The position numbers and the translations under genes were made by a program. Positions 1 through 11,815 of a DNA stretch of 64,000 bases are shown one piece after another (positions within the stretch are counted from its first letter, which is position 1; each line of letters opens with the position of its first letter). This DNA comes from Euglena gracilis (taxonomy: Eukaryota > Euglenida > Euglenophyceae > Euglenales). Below the pieces are notes generated by a model, which saw nothing but the letters and a program-made list of their open reading frames with translations, ran no database searches and was not told the DNA's origin. The stretch is taken from positions 4,578,714 through 4,642,713 of the forward strand of contig CP154954.1 in the NCBI GenBank assembly GCA_039621445.1, read 5' to 3'.

Positions 1-3000
1 AAACACAAGGTACTTTGTAAGGGTGAGTGCCAGTGTTTCAAATTCCTCTTCCAAATTGCTGTTCCATAAATGCTTGTGAAATTGTGCAAGTGGTGGGTGT
101 GCGCAAATGGGCAAATGGTCTGCTTGCGCATCTGTGCAAACCGACCATTTTTCCAACTCTTCGCACACGTGCCGTTTAGAGGATGCGGCATCTCTGCAGT
201 CCTTAAGTACAAATACAACTACCAGTACCCTCCGTCCTCCGACCGGGGGGGGGGGTGATCATTGGACATAGAGTTATGACCAAAAAGGTGTCCTCCGACC
301 GGTCACTGGATAGAGTCAAAAAAAGTCGGCAGGTATCCACCAACCAAAAAAGAAATTTTTCCTTCCCACGCTTTGCACCAAAAAAAATGGGGCAATTCTG
401 ACAAATTTTGCCAAAAAAAACTGGCAAAAATGACATTTTTGGCCAATTTTTCAACGATTTTGGACACAAATTTTTTTCGTCCTGGCACTTCGCACCTGGA
501 CAAAAATTTTGCCAACCCTCCGAAAAGGTTCCGACCACGAGGGGGAGGTCGTTGGACATAGAGGGGTTGTTGGACATGGGGGGTAAAATAACTTCTTGGC
601 ATCAGCAGTTGAACCTATGAAAAGAAAATTATTTCTAACCTCTGAAACACCAAAAATTCACTGCACTTCGAGGTTTTATCCTTAAAAAATGAGTTTAATG
701 CAGGGGGAAATGTGCGAGCATTCTTTCAAAAATTATGCTGGATTATGCAGGAGTATGCTAATTATGCGGAGTAAAAGTGAACAGAATTGCTGTTGTTCGC
801 ATTGATGTAAAATCGCAAACCTACAACTTTATCCTGAAATGCCAAAAAAAAACCCAAATTTGGCCCAGAAAAGCCCAAAAATGGCCTCATTGTTCCAATA
901 AAATTAACCTAAATCGACCCAAAATGGCCCCAAAATGAACCGAAAACAACCCAAATTGGTCTCAAACGGGACTATGAGGAATTATGAAAAATGGGACATT
1001 GGACTGGAGATGGCTCTATCCCTGCTTTACACCTAAAGTTGTCTCAGGCTTTACACCTGAAAAGCTTGTTTGTGGGTGGCAAAAAAAGTGTGATTTTGAT
1101 GATTTTTTTTATAAATTGGGTGTCCTTTTTTGCATGTTTTTTTGAGTAATTTTAACATTTTAGTGATTTTGTGTTTTTTTTTGTGTCAGGTTTTAAGCAT
1201 TTTCCAAGGCCAGGCTTGCGCAGTTGCACCCCCCCCCGTACCTGGTTTTTACAACTGAGCAAATGTAATTTTTTGGGGTAATTGCAATTATTTTTGAGTG
1301 TAAAAATGCAGCCATTTTGGCCCCTATCATGCATCCATTTCTGATAAGCAAAAAATCACGTCAGGGTATGGTCCCAGTGAGGATGCATTTGCACAATCGC
1401 GCAAACAAAAACAAAAAAAGTTGCTTGTACAATTGCGCAAAGGGGTGTAAATTAAAGCAAAAATGGGGGTGAATCTCGAATAAAGCACAAAAATTAGTTT
1501 CAGAATTGGCGTGATTGCGAAAAAAAACTTCTAAAATGCTTCAGTGTGAAATAGACCGCCTGAGAATGAAACAGAGAATGCAACAGAAACATCGGGGAAA
1601 ACACAAAAATTGACGAAATTGTGAGGCAAAAGGGCATTCACTGTGAAAGCAGTCAAAATCTACAAAAAAAAGGTGCCTGGAGGGCCTGATGAAGCGTTTG
1701 GTCAGTTTTTGAGTCAGTCTTTGAGTCAGATATTGACCTTGAAAAATATGCAAAAAAATTATGCAGGATTATGGGGTCAAATTTTTTGGCCCCTGTATAA
1801 TGCTCAACTATAATCCTGCGGAGAGAAAAAATGCAGAAAATGATCCAAAAATGACACAAAATGTTCTCTGAAACAGAAAGCAACAGCTTAAAATGCCTTT
1901 CTGGGACTTTTATTTTCAGATTTTCCAAACAAAACATATTATGCAGTCCACATTTACCCCCCCCACACGATTTAGCAATTTAGTGCCCTTCACCCCTAGT
2001 AAATTAGTCTAAAAATGAGGCACAGCACATTGGTTGTGAATGGTTGTGCCTGCTGACTTGGAAATGTTGGAGTTCAGGAGGCCATATAGCGCAATACCCC
2101 AACGCGCTTTATTTGACCTTCTCAGACATACTGCACAACAGCCCCGCTTTGTGGACATTGCTCTCCTACTATTGCCACCCTTGCCACGGAAGTCCTCGTT
2201 TCCATGATTTGAAAATTAAAATATTGGTCCACGTGCGCCATTTTACAAATCAACTATTAGAAATGGTTGATTTGCGCATTTGCACACACCAACCGCTCTT
2301 AAAAATATCCCCATTGCTCTTGGGAAGGGGTCCAGCAACACAGGAAATAGGAGAGAAAAATACCCCTGTGTCCTGGGTCAAGTTGGGCCCAACAGAGGAG
2401 GAGGTCAATTTAGGGATAACCGGACGAATCATCCAAAAAAATCGGGTCCATAAATTCTCCCCCCTTTAGGTGATTCCAATAAACCTAAAGTCACCGACAA
2501 CACCACACCAATTTTGAAAAGAAGGCCTGTTTCACAATTTTTTTCATTTCCAAACATTAGGCAGCCATTTGGAATCATGGGAAACAATGAGAATAATGCA
2601 GACAGGAAAAAAATGGAGAAGCAAAAGGAAAAAAGAGTGTCCATTGGTCGATAAGTGGGGGGGGGGGGTGCCGGGGTTTCATGCACTTTTGGCAAAATAT
2701 CTCATTTTAGGGAGGCCAACCCTGGGGTTTCACAAATCTGCGACATCTTTCGGACGGTCAAAAACACCAACCCCTCGGTGTCGGTGCTGGAAAATAATGA
2801 AAACCAACCATTGGAGGTCCGGTGTGTAACAAGAAGTCTAAAAACCTGGAATCCTCTAAAGCAAAACAAAAGGTCTCAAAGCGCAATAATTTGTACTCAA
2901 AATGTGATCTGGTGCCCCAGGACAGGAATATGGAAGCATGGACTTTGAAAGTTAGGTTCAACACTTTCGCACTGGCACGACAATGCTGAAGTGCAAGTTA

Positions 3001-3100
3001 CGCCGCCTAAGAGGTCCCCATCCGGCAATGTTTAATGTGTCTGTGTTTGTTTGTTTATTTGTGTACGTGCGTGGGTGCAGTGGGTCGGGATGGGTGTGGG
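1..3100. other. AT-rich span without a supported gene
   Basis: No open frame here has convincing protein character, and homopolymer A/T and G runs are frequent. A similar ~40-bp segment (CCGACC, a G-rich run, then ATTGGACATAGAG or a close variant) occurs at about 233-275 and 519-560 in the same orientation. Otherwise I see nothing to annotate. Confidence 0.5.
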
Positions 3101-3374
3101 TGGTGCGTGCGAGTGTGTATGTGTGTGTACGTGCATGCGGGCGGGCGGGCAGGCGGGCGCATGCGTGCGTGTGAGTGTGTGTGTGTGCGTGCATGCGTAC
3201 GTGTGTGTGTGTGTGTGTATGTGTGCACGCGCGTGCGTGTGTGCATGTGTGCATGCGTGCGTGCGCGCGCTTGTGTGTGCGTGTGCGCAAAGGCCTGCAA
3301 AGGCCCTGGGCTTGCAAAGGCCCCCCGCGTGCGTGCATGCATGTGTGTGTGTGTGTGTGTGTGCGCGCACGCGC

Positions 3375-3441
<67 letters not shown>

Positions 3442-3532
3442 CGTGCATGCATGTGTTTGTGTGTGTGTGTGTGTGTGTGCGTGTGTGCGTGCATGCATGT
3501 GTTTGTGTGTGTGTGTGTGTGTTGTGCATGTT
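3101..3532. repeat. TG-rich alternating purine-pyrimidine tract
   Basis: About 430 bp of mostly (TG)n mixed with CG, CA and GCATGC steps, interrupted near 3287-3330 by a non-repeat insert. Several frames are open on both strands and spell Cys/Val or His/Thr runs; these are products of the dinucleotide repeat, not proteins. Long alternating purine-pyrimidine DNA can adopt the Z form. Confidence 0.95.
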
Positions 3533-4417
3533 CACATAACTGTGTGGCTGTCCACATTCATTCACATCTTGAGGAAAGCAGCCTCCCTGGCAAGTGCCAA
3601 ACTGGCACATAATACATAATGAATACAATCCGCCTAACCCTGAACATAGACAAAACCTGGGCCGTGGAATTTCATCACAGGAATATTCAGGGGCATGGCA
3701 GTACGCCATCATCACAAGTTGACCACTCATCATCCACTCATCCAGGTCATCAAATAGTGCTGCTGATAGCATTACGCTTCAGGCGCAACCCCATTGAAAA
3801 TGGACCTTGAAAAACAGAGACCCAGAAAGTCACAAAGTGGAGGTCTAACACAAGATCCTGCTAGCCGACCTGCAGAAGCTTCAGGAAAAAACTGTCCCCA
3901 CCGAACTTCAAGAAATTGTCACCTCAGAAGAGGGCTAACACAGGACCATGACAGTTTCTCAGGCAGTTTTTCTCAAGGTCCCAAAAAAAATCGACCCAAG
4001 GTTACCCAGAGTACTCAGAGTCAGTAAGTTGCGCACAGACGTTGCAAGCATGTCTCCATTTGGAATCCCACGCTTTTCAACGGAAGCCACAGCAGGGTAT
4101 GCCGCTCCTGGGCACCTCAGTCGGCACCCAGTGATCGGTGTGATGCTGGACACGGTGTGGCACTTCACAGGCACCACACGCATCAGCCCGCCGAAATGGG
4201 GCCTGGGCTCAACGACCCATTGTTAAGTCTTGCAGAGGGCCTACAGAGCAGAGTCCAAATCTCAGAACCCAAACTATCACTGGAGGCATGCCTTCCCCCC
4301 CAGAGGCCGGCTTCGACCAAGTTGACACCCTTAGATGAGGTCTCCAAACTGTTGTAACAGTTCCAGGTGGGCCAACTTCCTTGGGGGAGGGGTACCTGTG
4401 GGTTTGGCCAGGGCAAA

Positions 4418-4604
4418 TCAACAAGACCCACAGAGGAATAGGTCGCCGGACAAAAAGATGAACTGCAACCGGGTCAGAAAACCTTCTGCGTCCACCAGTG
4501 CAGCCGTCCAGGATTCGCCCCTAGACGTGCACACAGAATGCAGATTACGAGGGGGAAGGTGGGTCAGGACGACGTGCATATATAGACGACGTGATGGGTC
4601 CTCT
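4418..4604 (-). CDS. Candidate terminal exon, unknown product
   Basis: The minus strand is open for about 60 codons with ordinary amino-acid composition, including the stretch MHVVLTHLPPRNLHSV, and ends at a stop at 4418. A possible acceptor (CCTGCCCACCAG) sits just upstream. I do not recognise a family. Strand and frame are chosen on composition only. Other frames nearby are also open, so this is a weak call. Confidence 0.25.
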
Positions 4605-5836
4605 GGTGGGCAGGGCATTGTTGAAAGTAATTCCGTGCTACAGGTTTCAAAAGCGATACCTTTAGGTTGGTTGAAAAAGATGAGGGGTTGGGGATTTCGC
4701 CCCCTCGGATCAATTTCTGTTCCGCACTGGCAAAAAAGGCGCACCGGAAACCACCAGGAGGCCAGGAGGTCAACCGAACTGCAGAAATATCATCCTGGGA
4801 CAGGATTGGCACCCCCCCCCCACCACCATAACACGCCTGCAAAGCAATACCAGATGCAAAATGTCCGAACTGGTCCAAAACACCGAACTGGTCATGGGTT
4901 CCCCTTTGGACTGAAGTATTTCCAGAGTATGATGAAGAATGTGTGGTTGGTGGGTGGAGCGGTGGTTTTGACTGACTTCGTCACTCAAAAATTCCTGCTG
5001 CCACTGGCTCTGAACGGGGGAAGAATAAAAAGAAAGGCTCAAGGACGGGACCAGGTCGACAAACCACGACCATCTGTGGCTCCAACCAGCCACAGAGTCT
5101 GGTCATGGGGTTTACTTTGGGCCAAACAATGCCTGAGCTGCAGTGTGCCACTCCCGGAGGAAAGCGGACCCCACCGGGACACAGCGGCAAAGCCGTGTGG
5201 CCCGCGGTGCCAACGTCGTTCAGTCAGTTCAGTCAGGTCAAAGATGACAAACAGGTGGATGACCTCAGTGCCATATGTACTCCGGGCGGCCAGCGCCGGC
5301 GCCACCTGTGGCAGTCCACCGTTGTGACACGGTGGAGGTTTTAGACGCTTTGCGGGACAGACGTGTGGGGGGGAATGGGGTGCCAGCGATTAAAATGGGA
5401 ATACAGAATAGACAGATTTGCAACGCTATATGCGAGGTTTGTAGTGTTTTAATTCCATGGCAGAGCACACTGAGAAGTTCCCAACCTCACAAGAAGACCC
5501 AAGAAGGGTCTCTATTAAAAAAAAGGGTACGTTGGGTGCAAACGTTAACTTCCAACTTTCGGGCCACTGGCCAACCACACCACCGCCATCCACACCCACG
5601 GTGGCCTAGTTGGCACTCTGACGCACGTAGCACCCCGACGCCTTATCGAGCGTCTGCAGCAAAGTCCCATCCTTCACACGGACCTCTGACACCAGGCTGT
5701 CGGCCACCACAGGCTCAGCACGCAGCAGGTGGGCCTCCCGGCGGAAGCCAAGTGGGCACCGACAATGGTGGGGGGGGGGGGCCTAATTGGACTCCAACAC
5801 CAGAAGTGTGAACGCCCTGGTGGGGGGTGTTGGCTG
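4605..5836. other. Mixed-composition span, coding undecided
   Basis: GC near 50 percent and several overlapping open frames on both strands, for example minus 5039-5305. None is clearly better than the others, so no gene is called. Confidence 0.4.
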
Positions 5837-5875
5837 AGCAGGTACCCCGCCGGAGGCGGGGTTTTTCTATGTTTT
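5837..5875 (+). repeat. GC hairpin plus T tract, copy 1
   Basis: GAGCAGGTACCCCGCC, a short loop, GGCGGGG and then TTTTTCTATGTTTTT. The same segment occurs inverted at 16476-16515, inside a MITE-like element, so this is probably a fragment of the same repeat family. A 27-bp AT dinucleotide tract follows at 5948-5974. Confidence 0.6.
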
Positions 5876-5940
5876 TACATATATATTTATATTTTTATAT
5901 TTTATATTATTTTTTTATATCGTACATATTTTATATATAT

Positions 5941-5974
<34 letters not shown>

Positions 5975-7189
5975 GATAGCAATTCCAACGATGTTCCAAC
6001 GATAGCAAAAGGCACTTCCCTGGAAGCCAACATTAACATGGTCATAATGTGTGTGGGGTCTTTACAGTGCAGCCCTGCCTGTCATCGGGGGATGCCAGCA
6101 ACCAGTGTGGACAGGGCAGGCCGGAATTGTTCTCGGTCTGACGGCAGAAAAGCAGTCCACCCACCCTGATGAGGGTTCCTTCGAATTTGTTGATGTTGTC
6201 TTGGGACGAAGCTCCCCTGTGTCCCAGCAATCAACCACCTGGCCATAGGAAACTTTTTGAACATTACTTCGGAGGAAAGACTCTTTCAGTGCCTTCGACG
6301 GCAAAGGAAAATGACCTTAAAATTGGCGCACCCAGAATACATGAAGGGGGGGTTGGACTCCCAGAATAGGGGGGTGGGGTGTTGACCCCCCATACAGCCC
6401 TGCCGATGGATTAAAGACGCACTGAGTGACGCTGCGTGCTGCTCGCGGGTCAGGCGTTTGGCGCACTGCAGGGACCTCACGGGGCGTGGGGAACGAGGCA
6501 GTTTTCCAGATTGGGAAATGGCTGGCGAATGAAGGTGCGCTATGGGGGGTACACATTGAAAAAATATACCAAAGACTGCCATTTGGCTGAGTTGGAGCAC
6601 CGTTGATGGCACACACCGGCGTTTCTCCATTCAACGGCAGCGGGTCAAACCTGCCAACCGCAGTTGACCTGGGGGGGGGGGGGTGAGTGGGTTCCCAAGA
6701 ACCCAAGAACCCCAGGTCACTACGTCCTGGCCAAAATTCGGAAATTTTATCAGGGGTTTTCGGCCAATTTTGGGAGGGGTCTTTTCAGTGCATTACTGAA
6801 ACAATAAATTGGGAACCTATCTTTTCGTTCGTGATTTCTGGTTGGAAAATCTTGAAATGTTGTTGGGATATGTTGGGATCTGTCCGGGTTTGTCAGGATG
6901 ATTTGTTGGTCCGCACCTCCGGGAGATCCAAAGACTGCGGGGTGAGTCTCCCCGATCGTTATTTAGAAGGATTTGATTGAGGCAAATGATGTGTGGTACA
7001 CAATGCCGTGAAATCAAAATATGTGAGTTCCTTGTCCGGACAGTTTCGGTGTAACTTGACCCCTCCTGTTTGTCACCCTTCGAGCTCCACCATTGGCAAT
7101 GACAGTTGTTTGCTGGCAACCAACCTCCTAATTGGCACCTGCCAGATCACACACCCCTTCAAACCTGTGTGTCTCCCTTGAAAAAATGA

Positions 7190-7372
7190 GGTGCCTGATT
7201 GTCCAGTGGCTGCCCGGGTTCTATGCTGCCAGCCTTGCTGTCCTCCTCGGTGGACGACTAGAGTACAGGACTCCTCCGTTGCATCATCTGGGCGCCACGG
7301 ATGCGGACACATCCGCATTCACTCCGCGCTTTTTCACAGACACAAGTGGCGCATTTTGCTCCAAGACTTAGC
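7190..7372 (+). CDS. Candidate exon or small ORF, unknown
   Basis: A plus-strand frame reads about 60 codons with a balanced composition (for example QWLPGFYAASLAVLLGG). The opposite strand is also open. No family is recognised and no splice sites were established. Confidence 0.15.
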
Positions 7373-7539
7373 TGCAAGACCTTCTCCCTCTGACCCGGAC
7401 CCGAGAACAGGTCAGCAAGTACAATACAGCAAGTACAGGGCGTTAATGACAGTTTTCCAGGGAGGACAGCTTCCGAGGGGGGGGGGGTAATATTTGGGGT
7501 GGTTTAGACCAACAACACAAAAAATGTCTGCCGTGGACG

Positions 7540-7765
7540 AGTCAGGGGCCAGGAGGCTGCCTGGGCCGGCTCGCCGCCGCACCGCAAAGCCCAGCCGTGC
7601 CGCAAAGCCCGGCAGCCGTCGGGGCGAGGGGTCCGCCGGAGTCACGGCCAGCAGGGGGAGGGCCCCCCTCGGCTCACTGGGGTGGGCGGAGGTGGGGCGG
7701 CGGTGGGGGACGGGGCGCCGGGAGTCGCGACCCGAGGGGAGCCGGCAGTCGGAGAAGGCCCAGTT
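7540..7765 (-). CDS. GC-rich exon island 8, unknown product
   Basis: A 70+ percent GC island in lower-GC surroundings. All minus frames are open and proline/arginine-rich, so the frame is undecided. It resembles the islands at 8.5, 9.3, 11.0, 11.7, 14.0, 16.2 and 17.6 kb and may be another exon of the same minus-strand gene. Its product is unknown. Confidence 0.25.
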
Positions 7766-8488
7766 TGGGGGGGGGGGGGCGACCTCCACCCACCACGGCA
7801 CCTCGCAGGTGAAAATTCATGCAGCGGCGAAAAGGCCTGAAGGTTCGGGATGGGGGGCCCCCACCACCCATCCCTTGGAATCCCTTTTGGAGCCCTGCGG
7901 ATCAGGCACCCACCCACCAAACCACTTTGCGGGGGTTCAAGATTGGGGCAAAGAAATTTTCGGCAGTTCGCAAAAAAAAGATGGAAGTCCTCTCCAGGAG
8001 GGGGGACAGAACATGGACCCTCCAAAAACGCGACATGAAAACGGAAAAAAAAGGAAATAAACACAAATAAATGCAAGTTGCATATAAACTCCTTCACGAG
8101 CTCCCCCGGGATGGAGACTTTTCTGCTGCAAAATAACTTCGAAAAATATCAGGTTCTCCAGAGAAACTTTTTCATTGTGCAACTGATTTTGATAGGTTTT
8201 TGATAGACTTTGGGATTGTGCCAATTCCAGTATCACACAATTTGTTGGTAAAACACCCCTAGAATCTCGGCCCAACCCACACCCCGACACCAACAACATA
8301 AAGAAAAGAATCATACAGGAAATGACTGTGGGACGTCCACCCTGTTCGCCAGAGACAAAATGGAAATGCAAAATCCAAAATCTGTCCAAGTTCGACCGAT
8401 TGTGAGGTCAGCTGGCCTCCTGCATGTTGGGTTGGCTTTTCCCGGAGGTTCCTGAAGGCAGATGAGAGGCACTGCAAGACCAAGAATA

Positions 8489-8605
8489 CCTGAGACGGGG
8501 GTGGGGGCGACTCCGTGCTCCTTCCGGTGCCGGGCAACTGGCCGGCAGAGCGCGGGACCGCGGACCCCATGCCTGCAGAGCTGGCCGGTGGCGGCCGGGG
8601 TGCGG
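8489..8605 (-). CDS. GC-rich exon island 7, Pro/Ser-rich
   Basis: A minus-strand frame reads a Pro/Ser/Gly-rich stretch containing SAVPRSAGQLPGTGRS and ends at CTCAG|GTATTC, a good splice donor. The composition suggests a disordered region of a larger protein. The upstream boundary is not resolved. Likely part of the minus-strand exon series between 7.5 and 17.8 kb. Confidence 0.35.
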
Positions 8606-8700
8606 CACAGAGGCTTTGTTTTGTTCTTTTCAAGGAACCGGGTTGGGGGGGGGGGTCGGCACCCAATGAACCTGAGGGGGGGCATCTGGGTGTTTGTGGG

Positions 8701-8935
8701 CAGAGGTCTTTTTTTAGGACCCGGGGGGACCAGACCCACCCACCCACCCCCAGGGGGGGAGCCCATGGGGGGGGGGGGGGCTCGGCGGGCCTCTTTTAGG
8801 GTGTCAATTTTGGAGTCCCAAATTTTGGGACTAGATGGAAACTCCTGTGGAGCCTGTGTGTAACGCCTGTGGGGTGTCCGTTCGGCCCACCCCCCCCCTG
8901 GGTCACCAAACTTAAATAAAAAAAAGAATCTCTGG
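8701..8935. mobile_element. Degenerate hAT-type MITE, subfamily B
   Basis: Starts CAGAGGTCTTTTTTTAGGACC and ends GGGTCACCAAACTT...AGAATCTCTG, giving imperfect terminal inverted repeats. The flanking 8-mers TTTGTGGG and GTTGGGGG match at 6 of 8 positions, consistent with a decayed 8-bp TSD. The internal G and C runs resemble those in the elements at 16309, 20686 and 24653. Confidence 0.5.
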
Positions 8936-9189
8936 TTGGGGGGGGGGGGGCAGCGCTGTGAGGGGATTGGCCAAAACGTCGGCACTTCACGTCAAAAATA
9001 GTGGAAACCTGTGGGAGGTGGTGCCCACCAGCCGGACTCGCAGCCGTGGGGGGGGAAGGTGCACTCCCCCGGTGACCAAGCTGTAAAAAATCTCTGGAGC
9101 AGTTGTTTAAAAGACCCCGGGGAGAGGAGGGGATCACATCATCTCCAAAAAAAATTTTCCGCCCGTGTTGGGGGGGAGGGGTCTTTTGA

Positions 9190-9340
9190 ATTAAAAAGAA
9201 GCCTAAGTGGGGCGGCTGGGGAAGCGGCGGTGGTGCTGGGGCGTGTGGGGGCAGACCGGCGCCGTTTGCACTCTGCCGGGGGAACGGTGAGGAGCCGGCG
9301 GTGGCTCCCGGGCGCTGTGCTCCCGATGACGGCACACAAA
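9190..9340 (-). CDS. GC-rich exon island 6, unknown product
   Basis: A GC-rich island preceded on the minus strand by a good acceptor (CCATCCGTCATCGTCCCAG). Three minus frames are open, two of them Pro/Ser-rich, so the reading frame is not settled. Probably one exon of the minus-strand series; function unknown. Confidence 0.3.
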
Positions 9341-9655
9341 TGGCATGTGCTTCCTGGGACGATGACGGATGGCGTGCCGATGGACGATTCCGAATGCAAA
9401 GCCTAAAGGTTTGTAAGTTTTTTGAAACAAAGATGCATTGTACGCCATTTTTGGGAAGCATGGCCGGCGCAGCCACCAGTGAAGAAAAAAACAACAACGT
9501 TCTAACAAATGGTTATTTGGACCCGTTGCAGAGAATTTTGTTTGCAAAATTCTACAACCGGTGGTTGTCCAAAAAAATCCGTGATCCATCAGCTTTGACT
9601 TGGTAATCCCACCACACACAAGTTGCACACATACACACACGTGCCCCACACACCA

Positions 9656-9872
9656 AACACACACACACACACACACACACATACCACCACCACCACCACC
9701 ACCACCACCACCACCACCACCACCACCACCACCACCACCACCACCACCACCAATACCACCACCACGCACGCAAGCACTCATCAGATAGAGGTCACACACA
9801 CGCGTGCGTGCACACACAAACACGCATGCATGCACACCACAAATCACACACACACACACACACACACACCAC
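9656..9872. repeat. Compound microsatellite (AC)n-(ACC)n-(AC)n
   Basis: An AC run at 9656-9681, about 27 ACC units at 9684-9765, then AC/GC-rich dinucleotide repeats to 9872. Open frames here (poly-Thr, poly-Pro, poly-Trp, poly-Gly) are repeat artefacts. Confidence 0.95.
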
Positions 9873-10182
9873 ACCATACCGCACCCCACCCCACCCTTTG
9901 GGGAGTTCTATTGTGCAACCAAACATCTTTCCAACAACAATACTGGATGAACAGTGCTGGACCTACCTTGCAAATGCAGGATCATCTTCACCACCATTTT
10001 GCCAGTTTCGTCCGTAGTTGATTGCCCCTGCTTGACCAGAAATGAGAGGTGATTCTGTTTGTGAACTATTTCACCAACACTACTTATGTTCTCTGACGTT
10101 CTCAAATTGCACTGAAAGTGGGGTCAACGTTTTGTTGTGCTGACATCCGCTATCAACTATCGGAAGCAATGTTGGCTTGTTT

Positions 10183-10349
10183 GTGGTGTGGTGTGGTGTG
10201 GTGTGGTGTGGTGTGGTGTGGTGTGGTGTGGTGTGGTGTGGTGTGGTGTGGTGTGGTGTGGTGTGGTGTGGTGTGGTGTGGTGTGGTGTGGTGTGGTGCG
10301 GTGTGGTGTGGTGCGGTGTGGTGTGGTGCGGTGCGGTGTGGTGTGGTGC
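10183..10349. repeat. (TGTGG)n pentanucleotide array
   Basis: About 33 units of a 5-bp repeat with a few T-to-C changes near the 3' end (GTGCG variants at 10297-10337). No gene. Confidence 0.97.
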
Positions 10350-10931
10350 AAGGGAAAAAATGCGCACGGAGCCAGACATGATCCCCCATTGGCAGGCATG
10401 GAGTTCGCATCGGTCTCACAAACGTCAGGCTTGGGTCGCGCAAACAGCCTCATTTTCCCCTCCCTTTTAAGCCAAATGTGTCTGGGACGATTTTCATCTG
10501 GACAAACAGCCAGCAAGGACCACACTGTGAAGATAACCATCAGCGTCCCTGGAATTTCTTTGAACCCTCTGCACATGTAGCTACTTTTGTACATATAAAA
10601 AAGTAAATAAAAATAAAAAGGTAAATAAATAATCATAAACAAATAATAAATAAAAAGGTGAATAAATGATAGTAAACAAATAATAAATAAAAAGGTCCAT
10701 TTCCAGTTCAATCAATGAGTTGTAGACCAAATGCCAGCGGTGAGGTTATTTAGGCGGTGGGATCAACCAATTGCGGACGAGGTTGGAGAGGACACTGGAA
10801 AAGAGCCCAATTGTCCGATAGCTAATTAAAAACCCGAAAATTGGATCAGTCAACTCATTCAGCTTCTTGGGGCCCTTGTTAGGGGGATGAGTTGGGTGTT
10901 TTTTTTGCGCCACCCGAGTCCGAGACCTCAC

Positions 10932-11025
10932 CCAGGCTCGAGGCGGGCGACTCAGACGCCTCCGACCGCAGCCGCGACAGGCGGCGCTCCACCGCCCCCG
11001 GCGACACCGGCGGGATGCCCCCACG
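10932..11025 (-). CDS. Internal exon 5 of an unknown minus-strand gene
   Basis: Bounded by an acceptor (CGGCCGTGGCAG) and a strong donor (CTGG|GTGAGGTC) on the minus strand. The 94-bp exon reads RGGIPPVSPGAVERRLSRL and continues with a Ser/Glu-rich segment, a natural soluble-protein composition. GC is far above its flanks. No domain recognised. It shares strand and GC enrichment with neighbouring islands. Confidence 0.5.
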
Positions 11026-11639
11026 CTGCCACGGCCGAGTGAGTCAGCCCCACATGCCCCGGGCAACGGGTGGGCAGTCGCGCTTGTTTGGCCCAGGGTT
11101 CGACCTGGCCTCGGGGAATTTTGCTTTGTAGGTCGCCCTCACCTTCTGGGAGGTGGGGGGGTTGCTCAGGGTAGGTGGGGGGTACGGATCCCCTCCCCAG
11201 CTAAGGAGAGGGATCTCCCCTTGTAGACAGTGGCACGGGCACAGTGGACCATTTTCAGCCTGTTGCCGTGCCGGGCTAAAAATTATGTACCCGCAAGAAT
11301 TCCACTCAAAATGCAGTTTTGGGGGCGTTTGACAAAAATTTTGTCAGAATTGTCAAATACTTTGGTATGAGGTGCCAAAAGGAGAAACTTGACCTGGCTG
11401 GAAATCCATCATCCACGCCAGAAGCAAAAGAAATTTGCAAATTACAGTTTAATCTTCAGGTACAAAAAGGATACGACCTCTGACATGACCGGGACAGCTG
11501 AGCCCAGGCAATCATCTAAATCTCGATAAGAAATAATTCAGAAAACGATTGAATTTATGCATGATTGGTCAGAAGCAGAAAAAAAGAACATTCACAAAAA
11601 AATCTCGATGAAGTTTCTAAAAGTGGCGCTACCCCCAGC

Positions 11640-11815
11640 AATTTCCCGGCTGAGACCGAGGCCCACGGCGTCACTGGCTGGGGGGGGGGGGGTGGCAGCC
11701 TGAACGGCCCACGCCAGGGCCACCAGCTCTGGCACCGCCACGTTGCTGGGGTGGAACACGAAGCGAGGGCGGGGGGTGGAAGGGTCGTCAGCGTGGCGCA
11801 CGGCCCCGGCTCGAG
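11640..11815 (-). CDS. GC-rich exon island 4, unknown product
   Basis: The minus frame contains RFVFHPSNVAVPELVALAWA, a plausible folded-protein segment. It then runs through a C tract (11681-11692 on the plus strand as G), where length errors could shift the frame. Splice sites are not certain. No family is recognised; likely part of the same minus-strand gene as its neighbours. Confidence 0.4.

Noticed and set aside
5837-5875. Bacterial-type terminator (GC stem plus T run)
   Set aside because: The context is eukaryotic repeat DNA, and an inverted copy lies inside a MITE at 16.5 kb.
7494-8060. 188-residue plus ORF, Arg/Gly-rich
   Set aside because: Runs through a GC island and G runs; composition reflects base content, and minus-strand exons fit the neighbouring islands better.
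9203-9889. 228-residue minus ORF with poly-Gly and Cys/Val runs
   Set aside because: Mostly the (ACC)n and (AC)n microsatellites.
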